Assembly (NCBI RefSeq): GCF_014697355.1 | Contig: NZ_JACJRQ010000018.1 | Location: 62,001 to 126,000, forward strand | Direction of reading: 5' to 3' | DNA length: 64,000 bases | From: Nostoc calcicola FACHB-3891 | GTDB taxonomy: Bacteria > Cyanobacteriota > Cyanobacteriia > Cyanobacteriales > Nostocaceae | In this document: one piece after another, positions 16,885 to 27,600 of the stretch | How positions within the stretch are numbered: position 1 is the first letter of the stretch | Layout of the letters: each line of letters opens with the position of its first letter | The notes under the pieces: generated by a model | The model's database searches: none | What the model saw: only the letters and a program-made list of their open reading frames with translations | Told to the model about the DNA's origin: nothing | Program-made: the position numbers and the translations under genes

Positions 16885-18075
16885 ATGAACATAAATCTAA
16901 CTCAGAAATTATCCAAACCGATAGTGAATAAAGTTGCGATCGTTGGCGCTGGGCCGGGCGGTTTGGCTACTGCCATAGCACTTCAAAACCAAGGTATTGA
17001 CGTTCAAGTATACGAAAAAGCACAGGAATTTCGTCCGGCTGGAACCGGACTAGGATTGGCTCCTAATGGCTTGAATGCTTTAGATGCGATCGCACCGGGA
17101 ATAGTCGAAACCCTCAAAAGCTCAGGATGCCAAGTTAACCACACGGTTTTAAAGAATATTCAGGGAGAAACAATCCGGGCTAATCAAACTAAATATTTAG
17201 AGCAATACGGACAACCATTATTGACTGTTTGGTGGTATCGTTTGCAGCAGGTCTTGGCATCCAGATTGCCATCTGATATTATTCACCTCAATCATCGTTG
17301 CATCGGTTTTGACCAAGATGAAAACGGTGTGAAAATTCATTTCGATGGTCAAAAACCAGTATATGCAGATTTGCTAATTGGCGCTGATGGCGTCAACTCT
17401 GTAATTAGAGAAACTTTATTTGGCGAGAGTAAGCCTAATTACATTGGTAGTATGTGTTGGCGTGCCGTCATCAAGTATCACCACGAGTTATTTAATGACT
17501 ATGAACTTGTTTTTGTCAAAGGCAATAAACACTTCATGTACATTCTCAATGTCGGAGGCGGCTATACCAGTTGGATTAGTCGCAAATTTTCGCCTGATTA
17601 CTCTCTTTCTCAGAACGCTGATGAGGTAAAGTCTCGCATTCTCCAAGAATTAGCCGATTGGGACAAATCTTTTCGGGCGGTAGTGGAAGCGACACCAGCC
17701 GAGCAAATCTGGGAAGGGCCAATTTGCGATCGCCCGCCCTTAACCCGCTGGAGTCAAGGCAGGGTAACTCTCTTAGGTGATGCCGCCCATCCAATGGCAC
17801 CAGCTATGGGACAAGGAGCCAATAGCACTTTTGAGGATGCTTACGAACTAGCAGAGTGTCTTTCCCACGCAGCTACTCTCGAAGCAGCCCTCATTAGCTA
17901 CGAACAGCCCCGCATCGAGCGCACAAAAATCATTCAAGCTCGTAGTGCTTTGGGTGAAATGCGCTACTATGACGAGACATTTGCATCTTCCAGTCAGACA
18001 CAGCAGCGGCAAATGACGCTGAATGATGATTTTCACAAATGGGTGTATAGTTACAAGCCAACTGTAGCGAGTTAA
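16885..18075 (+). CDS. FAD-dependent monooxygenase (salicylate hydroxylase/zeaxanthin epoxidase-like)
   Basis: About 396 residues. Class A flavoprotein monooxygenase motifs are all visible: the dinucleotide-binding GAGPGGLATAIALQNQG, the DG motif LLIGADGVNSVIR, and the GD motif VTLLGDAAHPMAPAMGQGAN. Such enzymes use NAD(P)H and O2 to hydroxylate aromatics or epoxidise carotenoids. The length is too short for a plant-type epoxidase with an FHA domain. ATG 16885 is chosen over the GTG at 16858; neither has a clear ribosome site. It is monocistronic and the substrate is undetermined. Confidence 0.85.
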   Translation: MNINLTQKLSKPIVNKVAIVGAGPGGLATAIALQNQGIDVQVYEKAQEFRPAGTGLGLAPNGLNALDAIAPGIVETLKSSGCQVNHTVLKNIQGETIRANQTKYLEQYGQPLLTVWWYRLQQVLASRLPSDIIHLNHRCIGFDQDENGVKIHFDGQKPVYADLLIGADGVNSVIRETLFGESKPNYIGSMCWRAVIKYHHELFNDYELVFVKGNKHFMYILNVGGGYTSWISRKFSPDYSLSQNADEVKSRILQELADWDKSFRAVVEATPAEQIWEGPICDRPPLTRWSQGRVTLLGDAAHPMAPAMGQGANSTFEDAYELAECLSHAATLEAALISYEQPRIERTKIIQARSALGEMRYYDETFASSSQTQQRQMTLNDDFHKWVYSYKPTVAS

Positions 18076-18183
18076 ATTGTCGTCTGCGATCAAGAAAGCT
18101 ACTTTTTTCAATATAAAAAGCAAAAGAGGGAGATAAACTCCCTCAATTAACAAGGCAATGATTTAGTTACATATAGCCAAGAA

Positions 18184-20466
18184 TTATAGGCGTGCTGGTA
18201 ACATAGCTATTGGGTTAACAGCACCCTTGCCTGATGGATGAATTTCAAAGTGGGTGTGTGGTCCAGTGCTGTGACCAGTGCTACCCATTAAAGCAATTGT
18301 TTCTCCCTGGCTCACCTGCTGACCAGCTTGCACCAGAATTTTGCTGTTATGAGCATAGCGAGTGCTGCTGCCATCAGGATGGCGGATTTCAACGAGGTTA
18401 CCGTAACCGCCGTTGTTCCAGCCAGCTTTTTCCACGATTCCCTCAGCGGAAGAGAAAACGGGTGTGCCAGTGGAATTAGCAATATCAATTCCCTTGTGCA
18501 TTCTTCCCCAGCGCCAGCCATAGCCAGAGGTGAGAGTACCCTTCGCCGGCCATTGGTAAGCTACGGATGAACTCGATGGAGGGGGTGTTGTTTCGTCAAT
18601 CGCTCTGGGCAGATACTGATCCACTGCTGCCAAAGGTGGGATTGTCTGGGGAGAAACTGTAGTTCCCCGCAACTTTCCTAAGGAATCCGAGGCATTTACT
18701 CCTCTAGGAGGCGTTGCAACTCTGGTGCCAGATGGATTGCGAGGGGGAGTCCACTGGCCAGCAGATCCTAGATTGGGTAAGAACTCTGGATTTATTGGCT
18801 CGTTAGCGGGTATAGTGGCACGGAATTGGGGCTTAATTGGTTGAGCGTTATAGTTAGCTCTAATAGGTGTCGGAACCGGAATTGGTATCGCTACGTTATT
18901 CGGTCGAGACACAGAGTTAGGTACAGCGAAATTGTTAGGGGTAGAAACAGGAGTGAGTGTCGCAGTGCTGTTGCTTTCAATAGCTGCAACTGGTACAACT
19001 AAGTTTCCAGACTGTTGAGCGCGATATTTCTGCTGTAACCTCTGGATTTCTGCTTGTAAGCCCCGCAAACGGTCATTATTGCTATTGTTACCCCTTGCTA
19101 CCCTATTAGCTGGTTTTTCAGGCTGCTGGATTTCGACAAAGACTCTTGGTACTGGAGTTTCACCACCCACGCCATAAGCTCTAGGAGCAATGGGGGCTGT
19201 TTGCAACTCGGTTGCACTATTTGCCTGAATCTGATTGTTCGCAGTTACCGGTGTAGGGACAGTAACGCTACTGTTGTCAGCAATAATTGATGATTGTGAA
19301 CTAGGTAGATATGAGTTGGCACTACCAATGCTCACAGAGGAGGTAGCTTTGGGAGTATTACTGGACTCTACAAAACTGGAGTTTGTGGCTACAGTTGCCT
19401 GAACTTGAGCAGTTGGAATAATCAGTTTTTGACTGATTTGCAGTTGATTCGGATTATTGAGGTTATTTGCCTTAACTAGTTCTGATACAGATGTATTGTA
19501 TCTGCTGGCGATCGCTGCTAGGGTATCTCCAGGCTTGACTTCGTAGGCTGTTTTAGTCGAGGACGCAATCAACGTTGTTGGTGTAGTTGACGCAAGTGCG
19601 TCTTGTGTCTTCTGTTTTAACCTCGATATCAGCTTGTCTTTCTTCGCGTCGCCAGAATTCTCTGACTGCGCTAACACAGTCTTTTCAACTACAGTATTCC
19701 CAATACCAGTTTGTGATAAATTTTGGGTCTCCCCAGACCGCAATTGCGCCAGACTCTTTCTTAAACGATTGGATTTTTCTTGTAAGCGATTCAGTGCAAA
19801 CTCTTGTTGCGCCTTAAGTTGTGCATTTATTTCACTACTGGCTGTCCCAGATGTTGCCACTGTTTGTGGTACAGCATTCGGTAGTATGTTTGTACTGTTA
19901 ATAACACCATCAGCACTAGAGTTAGATAGCTTATTGACTGTTGGAGAATTAGTCTCAGCTAAGGTGTTCTTCGACCCTTCTGCCGCTTGAGGCTTTGAGT
20001 CAGTGGGATTTTTATCAACTGGTGTTGCTTGGGAAAAGGTTTCTGATGTAGGAACTTGCAAAGACGTTCCACTGGCCGCAACTTGCCATTTAGCTTCAAG
20101 CCCAGGCAATTGTGAGACTGCTGTTGGTTCCACGATAACGGGATTTTCCGGCACGCTCGGTAATGAGACTGCTTGGGACTCCAGCTTGGTGGAGGCGAAT
20201 TTCACCTCAGTGTCACGAACAGCAGGAATGGTTGAGGTTGCCTTTTGGCTACCTACAGGCACCGCTGCTTGGGCTTGATCGCTTTGTCGAGTCACCAAAA
20301 GACTGGTTGCTCCCATAGAGATTGCCAGGCCAATCATGGCGGCTTTTGTCCGCACCCGGCGGTTAACCTTTGGATTAATTAAATTTAGCTGTTCTACCGG
20401 GGCATCATCGCTGCTGGGGTTATTTTTCAACACAGCTTTCACTCTCTTTTTCAATGCTCGTTTCAA
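18184..20466 (-). CDS. LysM/M23 peptidoglycan endopeptidase, membrane-anchored
   Basis: About 760 residues. A basic cytoplasmic N-terminus is followed by a membrane segment (AAMIGLAISMGATSLLV), a long Ser/Thr/Pro/Gln-rich periplasmic region with a coiled-coil part (QEFALNRLQEKSNRLRKSL), one LysM domain (YEVKPGDTLAAIASRYNTSV), a second low-complexity linker and a C-terminal M23 domain. Zn ligands are visible in HKGIDIANS and HTHFEIH. It would cut peptide cross-links in the wall during growth or division. The start is TTG 20466: AAGGAGG lies just upstream and inside the longer GTG frame, which would make an unlikely extension. An unusually long upstream spacer is annotated separately. Confidence 0.88.
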   Translation of the reverse strand: MKRALKKRVKAVLKNNPSSDDAPVEQLNLINPKVNRRVRTKAAMIGLAISMGATSLLVTRQSDQAQAAVPVGSQKATSTIPAVRDTEVKFASTKLESQAVSLPSVPENPVIVEPTAVSQLPGLEAKWQVAASGTSLQVPTSETFSQATPVDKNPTDSKPQAAEGSKNTLAETNSPTVNKLSNSSADGVINSTNILPNAVPQTVATSGTASSEINAQLKAQQEFALNRLQEKSNRLRKSLAQLRSGETQNLSQTGIGNTVVEKTVLAQSENSGDAKKDKLISRLKQKTQDALASTTPTTLIASSTKTAYEVKPGDTLAAIASRYNTSVSELVKANNLNNPNQLQISQKLIIPTAQVQATVATNSSFVESSNTPKATSSVSIGSANSYLPSSQSSIIADNSSVTVPTPVTANNQIQANSATELQTAPIAPRAYGVGGETPVPRVFVEIQQPEKPANRVARGNNSNNDRLRGLQAEIQRLQQKYRAQQSGNLVVPVAAIESNSTATLTPVSTPNNFAVPNSVSRPNNVAIPIPVPTPIRANYNAQPIKPQFRATIPANEPINPEFLPNLGSAGQWTPPRNPSGTRVATPPRGVNASDSLGKLRGTTVSPQTIPPLAAVDQYLPRAIDETTPPPSSSSVAYQWPAKGTLTSGYGWRWGRMHKGIDIANSTGTPVFSSAEGIVEKAGWNNGGYGNLVEIRHPDGSSTRYAHNSKILVQAGQQVSQGETIALMGSTGHSTGPHTHFEIHPSGKGAVNPIAMLPARL

Positions 20467-20482
20467 AGACGACCTCCTTACG
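20464..20482 (-). promoter_or_regulatory. Ribosome binding site fixing the M23 peptidase start
   Basis: On the minus strand AAGGAGGTCGTCTTTG places a strong Shine-Dalgarno six bases before a TTG codon, so TTG at 20466-20464 is the probable initiator. Confidence 0.6.
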
Positions 20483-21260
20483 ATCACTAGCGCTTAACTG
20501 ACCTCGATTTTTTTAGTTGGATACTAGTCAATGATTTAGATCGCAACGAACGATAGATCGAGATCGCATTCACCAGAGATGCTTACGCAAGATTAACCTG
20601 CTTCTCTGATTTAGACAAGTTCACATGTGTTAGCAAAACTTAAAAGTTGCTGTGTTTACTTGTCCGAACCACTCCTCACACCATTTAGGACGTTTCCCTT
20701 TTTTCCTTTATCCGCGCCTGTCTTGCGTCAATCGCGGGGACTTGGCAAATAGTCTGTCAAGTCCATAGTCGCTGCCGAGAATTAATTGCTGCGACTTCTG
20801 GAAAAGTGATGCCCCCCACTGTAGATATCTTCAAGATATTTCTACACAATCCGTCTTCCCAACACGAGACTTTACGTTGATTATTCCCTAAAAAACAACC
20901 GTATTAACTATCGGCTAGTTTTGGGGAGCAATCTTAGGTTCATCGAGCAAAAAAAGCTCAAATGCTCTGCATGACTGAGTTTTAAGGCTTTTGTTCCCCA
21001 ATATGGAATGCTGCAAATTCATCAAAATCTATCATTCAAATTTGGCATTATCTCGAATTTTATATACAAATTTCTTATAATAACCTTGCCTCTCTTGTAA
21101 GTATCTTCCACTACAATTTATTCAAAAACACATTTTTTGGTGTATTTTTTGACATTGCTTTTGCCGTAACTAGGAAAGTCTTTGCAGCCACAAATCACTC
21201 ATATGATTGGTTCCTGGAAAATATTTAAGTACATATACTTATAATAAGTCAAGTAAACAA
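20467..21260. other. Long spacer upstream of the M23 peptidase
   Basis: 794 bases with no gene, mostly upstream of the peptidase on the minus strand. A hairpin at 20820-20846 pairs TGTAG-ATATCT with AGATAT-CTACA, with a two-base bulge. Another possible stem pairs CCGCG with CGCGG near 20712-20738. A long structured leader is plausible; the known c-di-AMP (ydaO) riboswitch core was looked for and not found. The right part must also contain the terminator of trmL. Confidence 0.35.
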
Positions 21261-21722
21261 CTATTGTAAATAGCCTAACTGACGACGGGTTTCAAACAAA
21301 CCAATTGCCACACTGACTGAGAGATTCAAGCTACGAACCCCAGGTTGGCTCATCGGAATATACAGAGTAGCATCACAATGTGAGAGAACTGTTGCTGGTA
21401 AGCCAGTGGTTTCACTACCAAATAGTAACCAATCATCGGCTTGAAATTGAAAGCTGACATAGTTAGTCTTTCCGGCAACACTATAACCTAGCAATCTGCC
21501 GCCCCGCTGGTTATGTACTGTTTTAAAGGCTTCTAGCGATTCGTGGTAGTGCAGCTTGACATAAGGCCAGTAATCCAAGCCAGCTCTTTTGAGGTAGCGA
21601 TCGCTAATTTCAAATCCTAAAGGTCCAACTAAATGTAACTCCGTATCCGTAGCTGCACAAGTACGAGCAATATTACCTGTATTAGGAGGAATTTGCGGGT
21701 TAACTAAAACTACCTGGGGCAT
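21261..21722 (-). CDS. trmL: tRNA (cytidine(34)-2'-O)-methyltransferase TrmL
   Basis: This 153-residue SPOUT methyltransferase has the family motifs LVNPQIPPNTGNIARTCAAT at the N-terminus, LVGPLGFEISDRYLKRAGLDY, the knot segment LLFGSETTGLP, and IPMSQPGVRSLNLSVSVAIG at the AdoMet pocket. It methylates the 2'-OH of the wobble nucleotide in tRNA-Leu isoacceptors using AdoMet. The length equals that of E. coli TrmL (about 157). It is monocistronic; no strong ribosome site is seen. Confidence 0.93.
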   Translation of the reverse strand: MPQVVLVNPQIPPNTGNIARTCAATDTELHLVGPLGFEISDRYLKRAGLDYWPYVKLHYHESLEAFKTVHNQRGGRLLGYSVAGKTNYVSFQFQADDWLLFGSETTGLPATVLSHCDATLYIPMSQPGVRSLNLSVSVAIGLFETRRQLGYLQ

Positions 21723-21959
21723 TATCCGTATATTTTACGTATTGTATAAAATAATTTATTATCAATGTAAAATCTACCAAAGGGTAGAGGCTATTCATAG
21801 GTTTTGTTAATAATAATCAAGCATTCACCATCGATTAGATTTTTAAAACGAAGCCCAAACAGTCTCAGAACATTGCCTGAGAGCATATTTGGCTGAAATC
21901 AGTAAATATTAAGTTTTATGTAAATTAAGTAGTTACTTGTGTCTTTTGGAGCAACCATT

Positions 21960-22115
21960 GTCTCACAAAAATCTACCATTTGTTGGAAGACAATTGGGGA
22001 TTGGGGATTGGGAAGAAGCAGGGGGGCAGGGGGCAGAGGGGAAGATTTTCTCCCTTCCTCCCCATCTCCCTCATCTCCCTCATCTCCCCAGTCCCTAGTC
22101 CCCAGTCCCCAATCA
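21960..22115. repeat. Polypurine/polypyrimidine tract after gshA
   Basis: Within the 406-base spacer between gshA and trmL, a G-rich stretch (GGGGATTGGGGATTGGGAAG, continuing to about 22045) is followed by C-rich complementary blocks (CCCATCTCCCTCATCTCCC and CCCCAGTCCCCAATC). The halves could form a long imperfect hairpin. It is the same class of low-complexity spacer repeat found inside menC and menE. The rest of the spacer shows nothing recognisable. Confidence 0.5.
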
Positions 22116-22128
22116 CCAATCACTTCCA

Positions 22129-23268
22129 CTACGCCAGCAGGGACGAACACAATTTGTCTTCGAGTTCGATTTCCCGTTCCTGTATGGCAGTAATAGCTTG
22201 GGTGATGACGCACTGGCTGTCAAAACCGACTGCGTGTAGCTGCAACCACTGTTGAGCTTCGTTGCCTTCGCGGAGGATTTTGTGCAAAGGTGAAAGGAAA
22301 CAGCTAAAGCCTTGTTGTTTAGCGATCGCCCAAACATCTTGGTAAATTTCGCCAATCCAATTTCTCGCTGTGATGCTTCTGCCATCTTGCCAATGGGTTA
22401 GCTGAGCATCAAGACTAGCAGTAGCAGCAGCAGTTTCATTGTTAGCAGTCAGAGTCACGAGTTCTTCAGCAGAAAAGGTGCTTTGGGTTAATGGATCGAT
22501 GCTAGGATTTTCGATGATTTGTAACAGACGCGCTTCTAATAAGGCAGTAATCGCTAGTAAACCAATGGGATCTGTAACTAAATCGCAAATTCGCAGTTCT
22601 AGCCGATTTAGATCGTAGGGACGGCGATCGCCATTTGGTCGCACTGATGCCCATAAATGCCGCACATTTTGCATTGTTCCAGCAGCTAGTTGATTTTCCA
22701 CCCACTGGATATGATGGGCGTGGCTGGCAAATAACGGCACGTGGCTAGGCGTCTGCGGGAACAAACCCCAACGGGTGGAGTGATAGCCAGTAGCTTTGCC
22801 GTCCAAGAAAGGAGATGAGGCACTCAGGGCTAAAAATAAAGGTGCTTCTAGACGAATTACCCGACACGCCCGCATTAATATTTCTGGGTCGCTAATGCCT
22901 ACATTGATGTGTACGCTAGCGGTGACTACTTTCGTACCATAGGTTTGCTCAATGTAGTCATGATATGGGTTAGCTGGATCGGAACGCAAAAAGCGATCGC
23001 TCCCAGCCAAAGACAAAGTACTCCCCGGTATCAGCGTGTAATTGCCCAAGCGATTGAGGTAGTTTCGCAACGTCCGTCTGGGACGCAGTAAGGCGCACAA
23101 TAAATTCTCGTAATTAGCCGATGGCTGGGTTATGTATTCCACATTGCGGCTATCTGGCTCCCGAACGAATCCATCCAAGGCTGCAACAATTTTGTCGGAG
23201 AGACCAACGATTTCACCTTGAGGCGTGCCAGTGTACATCTCAATCTCAAAGCCTTTCAATAAGACCAC
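22129..23268 (-). CDS. gshA: Glutamate-cysteine ligase, cyanobacterial type
   Basis: This 379-residue enzyme makes gamma-glutamylcysteine, the first step of glutathione synthesis. It is of the GCS2-like cyanobacterial class: GFEIEMYTGTPQGEIVGLSDK at the N-terminus (start of the motif), LIPGSTLSLAGSDRF, TASVHINVGISDPE, ASSPFLDGKATGYHSTRW and VRPNGDRRPYDLNRLELR. GTG 23268 is preceded by AAGGAG and gives the usual family N-terminus. It is a single gene with a polypurine tract after it. gshB is not in the window. Confidence 0.92.
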   Translation of the reverse strand: MVLLKGFEIEMYTGTPQGEIVGLSDKIVAALDGFVREPDSRNVEYITQPSANYENLLCALLRPRRTLRNYLNRLGNYTLIPGSTLSLAGSDRFLRSDPANPYHDYIEQTYGTKVVTASVHINVGISDPEILMRACRVIRLEAPLFLALSASSPFLDGKATGYHSTRWGLFPQTPSHVPLFASHAHHIQWVENQLAAGTMQNVRHLWASVRPNGDRRPYDLNRLELRICDLVTDPIGLLAITALLEARLLQIIENPSIDPLTQSTFSAEELVTLTANNETAAATASLDAQLTHWQDGRSITARNWIGEIYQDVWAIAKQQGFSCFLSPLHKILREGNEAQQWLQLHAVGFDSQCVITQAITAIQEREIELEDKLCSSLLA

Positions 23269-24672
23269 CTTGTTCTCCTTGGCTCTCTGTTGCCTATAAA
23301 TTGTATCGAATTAGACGAATCTCTGGATCTATCTTTGAGTCAATCAAAGGTTAAGAATCATCAAAAACCTCACAGGAGTTTTTCCTCCCCTGGTTTCAAA
23401 CCAGGGGAGGAATAAAGTGTAGACAAAACACGCCCTCAGTTATGGGGTTTTTTATTAGACATCGCTTGGAAATTCAAAATAAAATATATCTTTAGATAGA
23501 TATCAATTTTACATGTATAGCTGATAAATTTACCAAAATTTTGCAAGCAGCAAATACCCTGCTAAAATATTGCTGGACACTAACGCAAAGATGCGATCGC
23601 GCTGCTTTTATCAAACAGAATAGAGGCGTCAGTCGCCAGAATGGGCTAATAAACGCCCCGCTACCGCTAACAGCAATCTTTTCTGTGCGAGTGGCGGATA
23701 GCGCAGCGTAAAGCCTGCGGCATGGCAACTCTTAGAGATGCTACGCGAACACTTAGAGCAACGCAGGAGCGTCTGAATAACCGGCGTTTTTGCACCCCCA
23801 CCAAATCGCAGATTTGGTGGTCAACAAGACCTGCGCCTGTCCCAATCCCCGACTGATAGCGACGCGGAAAGCGAGTCCTCGATAGCCCAGCTAAGCCGAG
23901 TATTTTCGAGTCGCGTCAAGATTGCTGACTCCTGAATTCTGAATTCTTCTTCAATCCTGGCAAGTGGCTGCTGTATAGCAATCCTATTTGATTTGTGAAA
24001 ATGCGCGGTGTCCAGATACCCGACTTCTTTGAGAAGTCGGGTATCTGATTTTTCACGAATGATTTAGGATTGCTATATGACATGTATTGCTAGTCATTCG
24101 CTTGATTGCCAATTTTTTGTTCATGTCTACAAAACAATTAGTAATAATTAGCATTTTTGCTAATTCAATAGTTGTTAGTATGCTTTTTGTAATTTTCAAT
24201 AAAATTTAAACTTCTGCAAGGAATGAGTGTTAATAGTTCCCATAGTGAAACTATAGAAGTAGAATACAATTGGTTAAGAAAAGAGTTGCAGAGTTGCATA
24301 GGTTTGTAGAATTTGCTGATTTAGCTGATAATACAGTCGAAACGAGAATTAAATTACTTAATTATAAAAATGCTATGGTTTACTGGATATTTGATTAGTA
24401 AATGTCAAATGTAGATAGAAACTTCAAGGTAAGATAGTTGTTAGTTTTCAAAATACTTATATAATTCACCGAGGACATTTAACAAAAAAGAGTTATTACT
24501 ATTACCAAAAAGTATCTAAGTACACGAGCAAAAATTAAAATCAGAACTTTGATTTAACAAGAAAGCTAAATTTTACCATCTGGTTTGAAGAATCATGGTT
24601 ATTCAAGCTGGTTTCCTGCTGTTAGGACTGTTGAAATAAATTCTTTATTGCTTGAACTGACAAACTGAACTA
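23269..24672. other. 1.4-kb gene-free region upstream of the hybrid kinase
   Basis: Left part (23380-23960): a CCTCCCCTGG/CCAGGGGAGG hairpin at 23388-23413, then a patchwork of GC-rich dispersed repeats (GGGCTAATAAACGCCCCGC, GCGGATAGCGCAGCG, GAATTCTGAATTC). Middle: the inverted-repeat element at 23974-24077. Right part (24080-24672): plain AT-rich DNA, probably the kinase promoter region. A broken small frame at 24220-24400 is discussed under rejected items. Confidence 0.45.
23974..24077. mobile_element. Inverted-repeat element (TATAGCAATCCTA ends) with inner hairpin
   Basis: Perfect 13-bp ends TATAGCAATCCTA and TAGGATTGCTATA bound a 104-bp element. Its centre is another palindrome, CAGATACCCGACTTCT and AGAAGTCGGGTATCTG, separated by three bases. 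The left arm is nearly identical to that of the element at 11915-11981. It has no coding capacity. Confidence 0.6.
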
Positions 24673-27600
24673 ATGCAATCACTTTATCCTTTAGATTTGC
24701 CGACTTTAGAGCAGGTAATTGAATGTTCTCCTTTAACTGTATTACCAGATACCCTGCTCATTGATGCGATCGCTTTAATGAATCCGGTAAGCAACAGTCA
24801 AGTAAAATCTGCATCTGGTTTTAGTAGTTGTGTTTTAGTAGTTAAAGAAAAAAAAATAGTAGGTATATTAACTTTACGGGATATAGTCCGGCTAACTGGG
24901 AAGGGGGTAGATTTATCCAGGGTAAAAATTTCAGAAGTGGTGATGCAGCCAGTGATTAGCCTGACGCTGACTGCTGCTCAAAACGCCCTCACGGCTTTAT
25001 CCTTCATGCGCCAGCATCGCATTCGCCATCTGCCTGTAGTAGATGAGCAAGGGCAATTGGTAGGCTTGATTACTCAAGACAGAATTTGTCAGGCGATCCA
25101 ACCAGCTCACCTGCTGAAACTGCGATGTGTGACAGAAGTCATGGTAACGGAAGTTATTCATACCCTGCCAACTACATCTGTATTGGAATTATCCCAGATG
25201 ATGAGCGATCGCCAGATTAGTTGTGTAGTAATTGTCGCCCCACAAGAGACAACGCTAATTCCGGTGGGGATGATCGCACAGAAAGATATTATTAAAGTCC
25301 AGTTACAAGGACTAGATATCGCCCAAACCCAGGCGCAAGCCGTGATGAGTAACCCTGTATTAAGTATTAGTCCCACTGAATCTTTATGGACTGTTCACCA
25401 GTTGATGCAAGAGCGACAGGTGCGGCGGTTAGCCGTAGTGGGCGAACAAGGACAACTGCAAGGACTGGTAACACAAAGCAATCTCCTACAAGTACTCGAT
25501 CCCCTAGAAATAGTCAGGGTAATTGAAGTTTTACAAGCCAAAGTTGAGGAGCAAACAGTTCAACTTAGACAAAGCAACCAGCAGTTAGAACAGGAAGTCA
25601 GACAACGCCGCCAAGTGGAAGAATCACTACGCCAAACTCAACAAGAGTTAGAGTTGCGGGTAGCGGAACGGACAGCCCAACTTGTACTCACAAATGCACG
25701 TCTGCAACAGGAAATTGAGGAGCGCAAACAAATTGAAGCCAGACTCCAGCAGCGTGAATATCAGTGGCAAGCTCTTTTCGATCGCGCTCTTGATGCGATC
25801 GCTATTGTGGATGACAAGGGACGATATGTAAATGTCAATCCGGCAGCCTGTAACTTGTTTGGTGTATCTAGGGAAGAACTTTTAGGTTCTACAATTGCGG
25901 ATTTTACTGAACCCGGATTTGATTTTAACCAAGCTTGGCAACAGTTCTGCGAACAAGGACAAATGTTTGGTGAGTTTGAATTACATCGTCCCGATGGCAC
26001 GGTTCGAGAAACTGAATTTGCGGCGGTTGCCAATTTTATACCACATTTTCATCTTTCAATGCTGCGGGATGTGAGCGATCGCCAAGCTGCGTTGCGCGAT
26101 CGTAAACAGACTGAGGAAACTCTCAGAGAAAGCGAGCAACGGTTACAACTGGCGCTTAGTGTTGGTAACATTGGCACTTGGGAATGGAATTTCAAAACCA
26201 ATCAGGTTATCTGGTCTGAGAGTTTGTTTACTTTATTTGGTCTAACTCCTGATACCTTTGATGTCAGCTATGAAAATTTTTTAAATCTCATTGTCCACCC
26301 TGAAGACCGCGAATTGCTGCATCAATCAGTTTTGCGAGCGATTAACCAGCAAGTACCCCATAATCTCGAATTCCGGTTTTTTTACCCAGATGGCACACTT
26401 GGTTGGTCAGTATGCAAGGGTCAAATATTATACGATGATACCACCAACGAGCCACTCCAGATGATTGGGGTGAATATAGATATCACCGATCGCAAACAAT
26501 CGGAACTTGAAATCCGTAAATTTGTTTCTCTGGCCGATAACAGCACAGAATTTATCGGTATGTGTGATATGAATTTTGTGCCATTCTATCTCAACCCGGC
26601 GGGTATGCAACTAGTGGGGCTGAATGACACTCACCAATATAGCCAAACACCAGTCAGGGAATTTTTCTTTCCCGAAGATCGGGACTTTATCATCAATGAA
26701 TTTTTCCCGCGTGTTTTGCGTGAGGGACGGGCGGAAGTAGAAATTCGTTTCCGCCATTTCCAAACGGGGGAAGCGTTATGGATGGTTTACAGCGTTTCTT
26801 GCGTCAAAGACATGAACGATCGGCTAATTGGACTGGCAGCCGTCAGCCGCAATATTAGCGATCGCAAGCTGGCCGAACAGAAAATTGGCGAACAAGCGGC
26901 TTTAATTGATATTGCTACCGATGCCATTTTTGTCCGTGATTTAGAAAACCGCATTCTGTTCTGGAATCGAGGTGCTGAAAACTTATACGGTTGGACAGCA
27001 GAGGAAAGTGTGGGGAAATTAGCCCATGAACTTTTGCACGTAGAATCCTTGTCTCAAATGGCAGCTGGTGTTAAAACCACTCTCGAACAAGGTTTTTGGC
27101 AAGGGGAGTTAGAGAAAACCACCAAAACTGGCAGAAAAATTATCGTTGCGAGTCGGTGGACACTAGTACACAATCAATTTGGAAAAAGCCAATCTATTTT
27201 ATCAGTCAACACCGACATCACTGAGAAAAAGCAACTAGAGCAACAATTTTACCGCGCTCAACGCCTAGAAAGCTTGGGAACTTTAGCCAGTGGCATTGCT
27301 CACGACTTGAACAATGTTTTTGCACCTATTATGATGATTTCCCAGTTGCTGCCTGCCAGATGCAAAAATGTGGATGCACAGACTCAAGAACTGTTCAAAA
27401 CACTACAAAACAACTCACAGCGTGGAGCTGACTTAGTTAAACAAATTCTCACCTTTGCCCGTGGTACAGAAGGGAAACGCATCCTGTTACAACCTAAACA
27501 TTTACTTCAAGAATTAGTCAAGGTTATCCAACAGACATTTCCTAAGTCCATCGAAATCGTTAGTGATATTTCTACAAACAATTTGTGGATGGTGCAAGCA

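Noticed and set aside
20521..20900. c-di-AMP (ydaO-type) riboswitch upstream of the M23 peptidase
   Set aside because: The conserved core elements of that riboswitch were not found in the minus-strand leader.
23492..23728. 78-codon minus-strand ORF upstream of gshA
   Set aside because: Composed mostly of dispersed repeat sequence; not a credible protein.
24220..24400. Small frame-shifted gene upstream of the hybrid kinase
   Set aside because: Two overlapping short frames look protein-like, but neither is long enough, no homologue is recognised and a frameshift would be required.
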